Below are positions 1-6,538 of a DNA stretch of 55,675 bases, piece after piece. The notes beneath the pieces were generated by a model, which was not told the origin of the DNA, searched no databases, and saw only the letters and a list, made by a program, of their open reading frames with translations. The position numbers were made by a program, and so were the translations under genes. The stretch is taken from NCBI GenBank assembly GCA_018267055.1, contig JAFDZF010000166.1:1-55675 (forward strand), given 5' to 3'. The first letter of the stretch is position 1, and every line of letters starts with the position of its first letter. This stretch comes from Bacteroidota bacterium. Lineage in GTDB: Bacteria; Bacteroidota; Bacteroidia; Flavobacteriales_F; PHOS-HE28.

Positions 1-2
1 AA

Positions 3-251
3 GAGCAGAAAATAAGGAGCAACGAACTCCTTTATCGCGATCACATGAGCATGAGCAGTACCACTATTCACCCGATTTGCCTAGTTCTACTTCAGATTCA
101 CACCCATGCCACCGGCCGCACGCTCCGCACCGGTGTGCTCACCAGCGACCGCACCGTGCTCGGCACCGAAGGCCTTGTCAACGGCACCTACCACCTCACC
201 CTGCGCAGCGCGGAACTGCTGAAGAGCATCGCCGTGCAGGTGGTGCGGTAG
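3..251 (+). pseudogene. C-terminal remnant of a T9SS-sorted protein (5' truncated)
   Basis: The frame is open from the window edge to a TAG at 249-251. The last ~45 residues look like a type A T9SS sorting domain: a GRTLRTGVL-like strand, then GLVNGTYHLTLRSAE and a basic terminal VQVVR. Upstream of about base 100 the reading is not protein-like and the DNA is visibly poorer in G+C than the rest. No signal peptide or passenger domain is present. It is either the 3' end of a gene cut by the window or contig edge, or a decayed fragment whose passenger was lost. The first ATG in frame is at 45, but nothing supports it as a true start. Confidence 0.45.
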
Positions 252-274
252 ACCGACGGCTCCACCGAACGGTC

Positions 275-310
275 CAGAAGGCCGATCCGCGATCGCGGGT
301 CGGCCTTCTG
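275..310. terminator. Hairpin between convergent genes
   Basis: CAGAAGGCCGA (275-285) pairs perfectly with TCGGCCTTCTG (300-310), and the stem continues through the palindromic CCGCGATCGCGG centre. It lies in the 77-bp gap between the T9SS remnant (+) and the phosphoribosyltransferase (-), so it may end transcripts from both sides. There is no T tract on either side, so it is not a classical intrinsic terminator. Confidence 0.55.
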
Positions 311-328
311 CATTGATCCGGGAGCCCC

Positions 329-958
329 TCAAGCGGCCGAGCGGGTCCCGCAAGCACGCAAGGCTTCCACCACCTCTTCATCCGTCACGCTCTGGAACTC
401 CTCATAGGAAGCGCCGACACCGGCGAAGTGCGCCGGCGCCTCCAGGTAGATGAACTCACTGACCGCGCGGGCAAAGTCCGCCAGACGGTCCTTGGGAACG
501 ACGGGCACGGCCAGGACGATCCGTTGGACGCGGGACCGGGCCAGCAGATCGATGGTGGCGTGCAGGGTATGGCCGGTGGCGATGCCATCGTCCACCAGGA
601 TCACCGTACGGCCCCTGAGCGACAGGGCGGGTCGCCCCTCGCGGTACAGCCCGGCCTGCTCACGCAGGCGTGCCCGGATGCGCCGGACCTCCTGATCCAC
701 ATAGGCCCTGGGCAGCGGATACCGGCGGTCGAGGGCCACGGCGTCCGCTGAGACGGCGCCCACGGCGACCTCCGGGTTCCGGGGATGGCCCAGTTTCTTC
801 ACCAGGATGATATCCAGGGGAAGGCCGAGCCTCAGGGCGATCGCGTGCCCCACGATCACTCCGCCGCGCGGCACGGCCAATACGATGGCATCACTGCGGT
901 GGTAATGCTCCAGATGCAATGCGAGCTGGATGCCCGCATCCGTTCGGTCGATGAACAT
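329..958 (-). CDS. Phosphoribosyltransferase-domain protein
   Basis: A 209-residue type I phosphoribosyltransferase fold. The PRPP-binding loop is VILVDDGIATGHT (residues 119-131), preceded by AVPRGGV (28-34) and a KKLGHPRNPE segment (54-63) typical of the erythromycin-esterase/Rv0571c-like PRT subgroup. The substrate is unknown. The open frame extends to 1147, but I place the start at ATG 958: it begins MFIDRTDAG as in relatives, lies 20 nt after a -7 box (GTATTTCG, ending at 978), and a CRP/FNR-like palindrome (1009-1020) sits upstream. The longer start would put the promoter inside the gene. The M. tuberculosis relative Rv0571c belongs to the DosR regulon, which fits the neighbours here. 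Confidence 0.85.
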   Translation of the reverse strand: MFIDRTDAGIQLALHLEHYHRSDAIVLAVPRGGVIVGHAIALRLGLPLDIILVKKLGHPRNPEVAVGAVSADAVALDRRYPLPRAYVDQEVRRIRARLREQAGLYREGRPALSLRGRTVILVDDGIATGHTLHATIDLLARSRVQRIVLAVPVVPKDRLADFARAVSEFIYLEAPAHFAGVGASYEEFQSVTDEEVVEALRACGTRSAA

Positions 959-977
959 GATGGTCCATTTTGCGATC

Positions 978-1020
978 CGAAATACCGGACGTCCGGGGGC
1001 GTCATCCCTGATCGCCGTCA
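978..1020 (-). promoter_or_regulatory. CRP/FNR-like site plus -7 box for the phosphoribosyltransferase
   Basis: TGATCGCCGTCA (1009-1020) is a TGAY-N4-RTCA palindrome. The -7-like GTATTTCG ends at 978, which is 36.5 bp from the palindrome centre, the same spacing as at the other sites in this island. The start codon follows 20 nt later. Confidence 0.6.
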
Positions 1021-1076
1021 ATGCAGCACCTGATCGTTCCGTGGCGCACCGCCCCCCTTGAAGAGGCGATCGCCGC

Positions 1077-2042
1077 TCATTGCCGCACTTCTCGGGCCGC
1101 CTTGTCGAACCGCAGCCCCAGGAAGACGGGGTGGCGCAGCTCGCCATCCTGCGTCCATTCGGTGAACTTCACGTTGCAGACGAGCCGGGGCGCAAGCCAG
1201 GTGATGTGCTCCTGCCCGAGCACGTGCCCATCGAACGGGCTCGTGCTGCGCACCAAAGGGCCCATCCGTGCATGAAGATCGGCCAGCGAATCACGATCGA
1301 ACCCGGTGCCCACGCGCCCCGCATAGTGCAGTTGGCCGTCGGCGAACCGGCCCAGCAGCAACGCGCCGAAGTGGTCGCGGTGGCCCTTGGGCGCGGTGTA
1401 GCCCCCGATCACCATCTCCTCGCTCAGCTGGTGCTTGACCTTGAGCCAGTCGCCGCTGCGGGTGCCATCCCGGTAGATGCTGTTCGCGCGCTTGGCCATC
1501 ATGCCTTCATACCCCTCCCGGCCCATGCGCTCGAAATAGGAGCCGCCCGCTCCCGCCACATGGCCGCAGTAGCGCACATGCGGGCCGTCCTTGAGCGTAT
1601 GCCGCAGCAGCCGTTTCCGTTCGATGAGCGGGAGGTCGCGCACGTCGCGTCCATACAGCTCGAGCAGATCGAAGACGAAGTAGACCAACGTCGCCCGCGG
1701 GTGGCTGGCGATGTTCTGCAACAGCTGGAACTCCGGCCGGCCCTTCCTGTTCAAGGCCACCACTTCCCCGTCAAGCACCATCGGCCGCCGGATCCCCCGG
1801 AGCTCCCCGACGATCGGCGGATACAGCTCCAACAGGGAAAGCCCGTTGCGCGAATAGAACCGTACACGATCCCCGCCCACTTCAGCGATGGCCCGGTTGC
1901 CGTCCCATTTGGTCTCGAAGATCCAGGCCGGGTCATCGAACGGCTCGGGCCGGACCTTGGCCAGCATGGGGTGGATGAAGCGGGCAAGCTTCCGCATGGA
2001 CCCAAGTTGGACCGGCCGATGGCCCCGGGCGATGACGTTCAT
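1077..2042 (-). CDS. Stand-alone ATP-dependent DNA ligase (LigD ligase-domain type)
   Basis: Joins DNA nicks using ATP. The adenylation motif is ETKWDGNR, with catalytic Lys45 (counted from the 2042 start). VLDGEVVAL is motif III-like, GYEGMMAKR is motif IV, and DWLKVKH is motif V with its lysines. The C-terminal half (~200-321) is the OB-fold, ending LAPRLVCNVKFTEWTQDGELRHPVFLGLR, typical of bacterial LigD-type ligase domains. There is no polymerase or phosphoesterase domain and no Ku gene nearby. Met16 (start 1997, MRKLARFIHPMLA) matches relatives better than Met1 and is a strong alternative start. The gene is divergent from the first Usp gene and lies 118 bp upstream of the phosphoribosyltransferase on the same strand. 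Confidence 0.9.
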   Translation of the reverse strand: MNVIARGHRPVQLGSMRKLARFIHPMLAKVRPEPFDDPAWIFETKWDGNRAIAEVGGDRVRFYSRNGLSLLELYPPIVGELRGIRRPMVLDGEVVALNRKGRPEFQLLQNIASHPRATLVYFVFDLLELYGRDVRDLPLIERKRLLRHTLKDGPHVRYCGHVAGAGGSYFERMGREGYEGMMAKRANSIYRDGTRSGDWLKVKHQLSEEMVIGGYTAPKGHRDHFGALLLGRFADGQLHYAGRVGTGFDRDSLADLHARMGPLVRSTSPFDGHVLGQEHITWLAPRLVCNVKFTEWTQDGELRHPVFLGLRFDKAAREVRQ

Positions 2043-2085
2043 CAGGCGGCCGGCCGCCGGTGATGATGCTTCTCAGGGGAACAGC

Positions 2086-2128
2086 TGATGATGGTCACAA
2101 GCGGTGGCCCGCAGGTCGGCTTGCTTCG
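2086..2128 (+). promoter_or_regulatory. CRP/FNR-like site plus -7 box for the Usp pair
   Basis: TGATGATGGTCA (2086-2097) is followed by TTGCTTCG (2121-2128). The centre-to-last-base distance is 36.5 bp. The ATG at 2148 is 20 nt downstream. Confidence 0.6.
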
Positions 2129-2147
2129 AAGCATGAGCCACCCGACC

Positions 2148-2957
2148 ATGCCCAAGATCATCCTTGCCACGGACCTGAGCGCGAACGCGCTCAATGCGGC
2201 CTTGTACGCCATGGAACTGTACGGATGGGAGGACGCCACCTATACCCTATTGCATGGCTATGAATACCTCGTGACCGTCGGAACGTCCAGTGAGGAGGAT
2301 TTCGCCCGCTCATCCAGGGCCCGCACGGAACGTTTCAAGGAAGCGCTGCTGGCGAAGCTGCCGGGTCGGAACTGGCGCATCGACGTGGAGGTGAGGCCGG
2401 GCGACCTGCCCACGGTGCTGGGATCGTACGGCGAACATGCCACCCCGCCGCTCATCGTGGTCATGGGCGCGGAAGAGGAACAAGAAGTGCCCGCCGGGCA
2501 CCGCGGCCCGTCGCCCACGGTGATCCAGCAGTCCCGGCTCCCTGTATTGGCCGTTCCGCCCGGAACGTACTACAAGGGGATCGACAACATCCTCCTGGCC
2601 GATGACGGAGGGCCGGTGGAGAAAGCGGAACTGGCGGCCCTGGCGGACGTGCTTCGGCGGACCCATGCCCGGGTGCACGTGCTTCGCATGGAGAACGAAG
2701 GGGCACCACTGACCATGGGGACCGGACCGAGCCCCGTGGAGCAGGCGATCGGGCATGTGCCGCACACCTACCTGCACGAACGCGGCGATGATCTGCTCAC
2801 CATGATGACCGAAGCCGTTTCCGAGACGCGGGCCGACCTGGTAGTGCTGATCCATCGCGATCGATCGCTGCTTCGCCGGATCCTCCATCCGAGCGTTTCG
2901 GTCCGCTTGTCCCTCCATGCCCATGTCCCCTTGCTGATCCTGCAGCAGGGCGCCTGA
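2148..2957 (+). CDS. Universal stress protein, tandem UspA domains (copy 1)
   Basis: A cytoplasmic protein of 269 residues with two UspA folds (about 1-145 and 146-269). The first domain opens MPKIILATDLSANALNAAL and has a degenerate nucleotide-binding stretch (VVMGAEEEQ...GPSPTVI) ending LPVLAVPPG; the second opens IDNILLADDGG. The frame is open from 2088, but the island's regulatory palindrome (2086-2097) and -7 box (to 2128) lie inside that extension, so I choose ATG 2148, with 2133 as alternative. It overlaps the next Usp gene as TGATG at 2955-2959, suggesting coupled translation. The next gene shares the same N-terminal and C-terminal blocks (both start ILATDLSANALNAALYAM and end LQQ), so the pair is a tandem duplication. 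Confidence 0.85.
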   Translation: MPKIILATDLSANALNAALYAMELYGWEDATYTLLHGYEYLVTVGTSSEEDFARSSRARTERFKEALLAKLPGRNWRIDVEVRPGDLPTVLGSYGEHATPPLIVVMGAEEEQEVPAGHRGPSPTVIQQSRLPVLAVPPGTYYKGIDNILLADDGGPVEKAELAALADVLRRTHARVHVLRMENEGAPLTMGTGPSPVEQAIGHVPHTYLHERGDDLLTMMTEAVSETRADLVVLIHRDRSLLRRILHPSVSVRLSLHAHVPLLILQQGA

Positions 2958-3829
2958 TGGTCCAGGCCCGCATATCCATGGATATCCCTCCTCCGATCGC
3001 CCCCGTCATGTCCAGGATCCTTCTCGCCACCGACCTGAGCGCGAACGCGCTGAACGCCGCACTGTACGCCATGGAACTGTATGGGCGTGATGGTCCCGCG
3101 TTCCTGCTCGTCCACTGCTACCAGTATCCGGCCCCCCGGATAGCCTACCCGTTCAACATCGACGACATCGCACGCGGATCGGAGGCAGGACTGGAACGGT
3201 CCAGGGGCTCCTTGGAAGCCGCATTGCCCGGAAAACCTTGGCCATTGGTCACGGAGTGCAAGGAAGGAAGCCTGACGGCCGTTCTGAAGGCCTACAAGGA
3301 AGGGCCCGATCCTCCGCGCCTGGTGGTGATGGGCGCCCGCAACACGGAGGGCTTTCCGCATTTCGTGCCCGGGAGCCTGACGGCGGAGGTGATCAAGCGA
3401 TCGGACCTGCCGGTATTGGCCGTTCCCGAGGGGGCCGGCTACCACGGCCTGTCCGATGTCCTGTTGACCGATGACGGCCAAGCCGTCGGGCAGGAGACCA
3501 TGGCCGTATTGTCCGACCTGCTCCAGCGCACCGGTGCGCGGCTCCATGTGCTCCGGATGGTGAACGAAGCGGTCCCGGCGAACGCGGGCCCAAAGGGGCC
3601 GAGCGCTTTGGAAAAGGCCGTGGGACATGTGCCGCATTCCTATCTGCACAAGAGCGGCGAAGACCTGGTACCCCTAGTGAACGAAGCCTTGGAAGAGACC
3701 GGGGCCGAACTGGTGGTCGCGGTGCATCATGAACGATCGTTCCTCGAACGGCTCTTCCACCGAAGCACGACCGCGCGACTGGCGGTATACACGCCCGTCC
3801 CCCTGCTCGTCCTGCAGCAGCGGAGCTGA
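2957..3829 (+). CDS. Universal stress protein, tandem UspA domains (copy 2)
   Basis: The second member of the Usp pair. The conserved fold starts at Met18 (ATG 3008, MSRILLATDLSANAL); the ATG at 2957 overlaps the previous stop as TGATG, so either start is possible. The first domain keeps a better nucleotide-loop signature than copy 1 (VVMGARNTEGFPHFVPGSLT, close to G-x2-G-x9-G-S/T), so ATP binding is plausible. The second domain opens LSDVLLTDDGQ. Long blocks match copy 1, including KAVGHVPHSYLH near residue 220 and PLLVLQQ at the end. No separate promoter is visible, so it is probably co-transcribed. The role is inferred as energy or hypoxia stress survival. Confidence 0.85.
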   Translation: MVQARISMDIPPPIAPVMSRILLATDLSANALNAALYAMELYGRDGPAFLLVHCYQYPAPRIAYPFNIDDIARGSEAGLERSRGSLEAALPGKPWPLVTECKEGSLTAVLKAYKEGPDPPRLVVMGARNTEGFPHFVPGSLTAEVIKRSDLPVLAVPEGAGYHGLSDVLLTDDGQAVGQETMAVLSDLLQRTGARLHVLRMVNEAVPANAGPKGPSALEKAVGHVPHSYLHKSGEDLVPLVNEALEETGAELVVAVHHERSFLERLFHRSTTARLAVYTPVPLLVLQQRS

Positions 3830-3857
3830 AGGACCATCCTGCCGATACACCGACCCA

Positions 3858-3876
3858 GGGGGAGGGCGCCTCCCTC
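3858..3876. terminator. Short GC hairpin between convergent genes
   Basis: GGGGGAGG (3858-3865) and CCTCCCTC (3869-3876) pair around a GCG loop (one G-T wobble), between Usp copy 2 (+) and the baeRF gene (-). There is no T tract, and it reaches into the stop codon of the minus-strand gene. Confidence 0.35.
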
Positions 3877-4930
3877 AGTAGCGCAGCTTCAGCACGAGGC
3901 CATCCTGGCCATGCATCGATCCGTTCGGCAGGATCCGGATGTCGCCCCCATGCCGGAGCTGTTCGTCCAGGATGGCATCCACCAGGTCTTCGCCCGAGAT
4001 GGCGTCCGGCCGATCCTCGAGCAGGGTGACCTGGTCGTCATCGATCAGCGCGGGCTGATGCTTGTCACGCTCGACGAAGAGGATATGGCCCCGGCCCTCC
4101 CGGACCTGCCGCCAGATCTCCAGGATGGAAGAGCGGCCGCGCATGGTCGCGATCGCCTGCTCCAGTTCCTCCATGCGTTCCTGCTTCTGCGCGGCATGCA
4201 CCAGCTCCCAGGCTTCGCCGACCAAGGCCTTCATGGGCACATGATCGAAGCTGCCCTTCAGGTGGCCGGCATAGAGGTGCCGGTCGCGCACATCCTGCAG
4301 GAACCGGCCGTACAGGTCGGCCACGCAGGCCACGACGACCCGGCCACCGGTGCCGACGGCGTTCCGGACGGCATCGTCCACTTCCTTGTGGAAGCTGCGC
4401 TCCTGGTGTTCCTGTCCGCGCGGGGTGGTGATGGCGATCACGTCGGTGGTGTAATGGCGGTTCCTGAGCGGGAACGGACCGGGCACCCTGCGGACGAGCC
4501 GGTCATCATCAGCCTCGTACAGGTCCGCGTGGTCGCTGGCGAGCAGGAGCACCTGGTAGCGCACACGGTCCAGTTCCGCCCGCAGCAGGTCGCGGAGGAA
4601 GAAAGCGCCGCCCACGATGATCCGCGGCTGAACGGGGAACGGAAGATGGACCATCTGGGCGCCCTTCGCACTGGCGAACACGACGATGCCCGGCCGCTCA
4701 TCCACGGCCCGGAGCGCCGTGCGGATGTCGCGAAGGTGCTGGATCACCGGCGCCGCCCCGTGCTTGTCATACCGCTCCAGGAGATGCCGCTCCGCGCGCT
4801 CGAACGCCCCCTTCAGCTCGTCCCGCACCCGCGCGGCATCGGTGGGTGCATCCCCGGCATTGGCAGTGATGGTGACGCAGACCCCCGATCGCATCTCCCG
4901 GAGGTCGTTCATGGTGCGTTGCAGGTCCAT
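3875..4930 (-). CDS. baeRF-family protein (bacterial archaeo-eukaryotic release factor-like); possible ribosome hibernation factor
   Basis: 351 residues. The layout matches the baeRF families, which resemble eRF1/Pelota: a helical and strand N-terminal domain (1-130, with GIVVFASAKGAQMVHLPFPVQPRIIVGGAFFLRDLL), a central eRF1 domain 2-like part (131-255; YQVLLLASDHADLYEADDDRL, then RSFHKEVDDAVRNAV), and a C-terminal domain 3-like part (270-351; GRGHILFVERDKHQPALIDDDQ, then DLVDAILDEQLRHGGDIRILPNGSM). The related baeRF Rv2629 of M. tuberculosis is in the DosR regulon, and the family member Balon binds hibernating ribosomes. That this protein does the same is inference. I see no GGQ motif. It has its own CRP/FNR-like promoter upstream. 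Confidence 0.75.
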   Translation of the reverse strand: MDLQRTMNDLREMRSGVCVTITANAGDAPTDAARVRDELKGAFERAERHLLERYDKHGAAPVIQHLRDIRTALRAVDERPGIVVFASAKGAQMVHLPFPVQPRIIVGGAFFLRDLLRAELDRVRYQVLLLASDHADLYEADDDRLVRRVPGPFPLRNRHYTTDVIAITTPRGQEHQERSFHKEVDDAVRNAVGTGGRVVVACVADLYGRFLQDVRDRHLYAGHLKGSFDHVPMKALVGEAWELVHAAQKQERMEELEQAIATMRGRSSILEIWRQVREGRGHILFVERDKHQPALIDDDQVTLLEDRPDAISGEDLVDAILDEQLRHGGDIRILPNGSMHGQDGLVLKLRY

Positions 4931-4948
4931 GGGAATAGCCTTGGATAT

Positions 4949-4991
4949 CGAACCTAGCCGGAACCTCCTGTCCCATCACTGATGAAGATCA
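4949..4991 (-). promoter_or_regulatory. CRP/FNR-like site plus -7 box for the baeRF gene
   Basis: TGATGAAGATCA (4980-4991) has perfect half-sites, and TAGGTTCG lies on the minus strand ending at 4949, 36.5 bp from the centre. The start codon is 19 nt further. This is the cleanest example of the shared architecture. Confidence 0.7.
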
Positions 4992-5092
4992 GGGCCCGGT
5001 CGATGCCGGTCAGGAACGAGGACCGCTTCCCTGGAAGCGTCCGGCCCACCGTTCATCCTTCCGCCCGCCGGCCGGCCAGGATGTGCCACACA

Positions 5093-5659
5093 TCAGGCCC
5101 CCTCCGGCGGAACGACCTCCACGGGTGCCTGGCCCAACTTCCGGTAGATCCGGCTGCGTCGCTTCAACGGCCACCAGTCATAGAGGTAGAGCTGCATCGG
5201 CCGCCACATGGCCACCCATCCCGCTATCGTCAGGCTTTCGCGCAAGAGGCCGCCCCAGGTCCCCAGCTCCGCCGAGAGCAGATAGCGGCTGGCGAAGAAG
5301 CAGCCGGCCAGGAACGAAAGCCCGATCAAGAGGCTCGTGCGCGCCTGCCTCATCAGCTGCCTGAGATCCATTTCGATCAGGCGCGCACGATAGCCGAAGT
5401 AATTGTGGATCGACTCGGCGATCATCGGCGTCGGGTCGTTCGCCGGGTACTCCTTCAGGTGGATGCGCAGCGCGGGCTGCGCGTCCGGCGGGAACTCCCG
5501 GGCCCAGCCGACGATGAACTCCTCGGCGTCATCGTCCAGGTCCTTCTCCTTGAAGGGCGAGGGGTCGAGCGTATTGAACAGGGCATGCGTATCCCGGACC
5601 ATCAGCTCGATGTACCGGACGGATCGACCGCCGCTCCTGGATCGCTGTTCCATGATCAT
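5093..5659 (-). CDS. Hypothetical membrane protein, two transmembrane segments
   Basis: 188 residues. The N-terminal ~105 residues are soluble and acidic (KEKDLDDDAEEFIVGWAREF, then RIHLKEYP). Two hydrophobic segments follow (about 107-127, TSLLIGLSFLAGCFFASRYLL, and 135-152, LLRESLTIAGWVAMWRP), then a basic LYDWWPLKRRSRIYRKL stretch and a short proline-rich tail. I do not recognise the family. An ATG two codons in (5653) is an alternative start. It lies between the baeRF and Hsp20 genes on the same strand. I found no palindrome of the island type upstream, so its membership of the regulon is unsupported. Confidence 0.7.
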   Translation of the reverse strand: MIMEQRSRSGGRSVRYIELMVRDTHALFNTLDPSPFKEKDLDDDAEEFIVGWAREFPPDAQPALRIHLKEYPANDPTPMIAESIHNYFGYRARLIEMDLRQLMRQARTSLLIGLSFLAGCFFASRYLLSAELGTWGGLLRESLTIAGWVAMWRPMQLYLYDWWPLKRRSRIYRKLGQAPVEVVPPEGA

Positions 5660-5834
5660 GCTCCGTTCCCAACAAGGCCAAGCCCTCTTCGTTCAGCCGG
5701 GGTCCGCAGCGGCCATCGGCCCAGGTGGACGAAAAATAGGGCGGCGGAGCACGGTGATGCCCCGCCGCGGTCCGGTATCCCGGCGAGATGCCCGGCCGGT
5801 CCCTATGTCGCTGATCACCGCCGGGCAGCTTCCA

Positions 5835-6284
5835 TCAGGCGATCCGGACCTCTTTGCCATGCTTCTCCGGCAAGGCTTTCGTCTTCGGGATCGAGAGCTT
5901 CAGGACCCCGTTCTCATAGCTCGCCTTCACCTGGTCGCCGTCCGCGTTCTCCGGCAAGGTGAAGGAGCGGCTGAACGAGCGGTAGCTGTACTCGCGCCGG
6001 GTATAGCCTTTCTTCTCCTCCTCGGTCTCGCTCTTCTTCTCCGAGGAGATGGTGAGGACATCGCCCTCCACGTTCACCTTCAGGTCCTCCTTCTTGTAGC
6101 CGGGAACGGCCAGCTCGAGATCGAAGCTCTTGGTGTTGTCCTTGATATTCACCGCGGGCAAGTTGCCGCCATCGCGGTAGAACGGCTCATTGAACACATC
6201 GGGCCAGGCCAGGCGCGGGAACCGGAGCGCGTCATCGTCGAAGAACGAGGGAAGGAGCCGGGAGGGGGAAAGCAGGGTGTTCAT
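5835..6284 (-). CDS. Hsp20/alpha-crystallin small heat-shock protein
   Basis: A 149-residue ATP-independent chaperone that holds unfolding proteins. The alpha-crystallin domain spans about 42-140: VNIKDNTKSFDLELAVPGYKKEDLKVNVEGDVLTISSEKK, the RSFTLPENADGD strand, and the signature A-x-x-x-N-G-V-L (ASYENGVLKLSIPK) at about 120-133. The N-terminal arm is FDDDALRFPRLAWPDVF, and the C-terminal tail is short and ends KEVRIA, without a clear I-x-I anchor. An island-type palindrome lies 66 bp upstream with the same spacing to its -7 box as the others, so stress control by the same regulator is likely. Confidence 0.95.
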   Translation of the reverse strand: MNTLLSPSRLLPSFFDDDALRFPRLAWPDVFNEPFYRDGGNLPAVNIKDNTKSFDLELAVPGYKKEDLKVNVEGDVLTISSEKKSETEEEKKGYTRREYSYRSFSRSFTLPENADGDQVKASYENGVLKLSIPKTKALPEKHGKEVRIA

Positions 6285-6313
6285 GGTCGTTGGGGTTTAT
6301 GGTTGACCTGCTG

Positions 6314-6356
6314 CGAAACAAGGCCCGCCGGTCCGGCGATGCCCTGATCGGCCTCA
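6314..6356 (-). promoter_or_regulatory. CRP/FNR-like site plus -7 box for hsp20
   Basis: On the minus strand TGAGGCCGATCA (6356-6345) is followed by TTGTTTCG ending at 6314, 36.5 bp from the palindrome centre. One half-site is TGAG instead of TGAY. The start is 30 nt downstream, a longer leader than at most sister genes. Confidence 0.55.
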
Positions 6357-6538
6357 CGGCAGGAAATGACCTTTCTCACCACCACGCGAAGGAGGGGCCG
6401 GCCCGAAGGATCCCCATCCCCGATCGGATCGGTGACCCTGTTGTCCACCGGGGGCATTATCTTATCGGGTCCTGATCGCGTCGCGCTCCGAACACGAACG
6501 GGGAACGGCCATGTCCAGGTCCACCGATCGACACCGCC

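Noticed and set aside
2043-2097. The Usp palindrome also driving the divergent DNA ligase gene
   Set aside because: At the island spacing on the minus strand (ending at 2055) the sequence is GC-only with no -7-like box.
5001-5012. CGATGCCGGTCA as a second operator upstream of the baeRF gene
   Set aside because: The left half is CGAT, and no -7 box lies at the shared spacing on either strand.
6439-6538. An island-type promoter for the histidine kinase
   Set aside because: TGATCGCGTCGC (6473-6484) lacks the right half-site and has no -7 box at the shared spacing.
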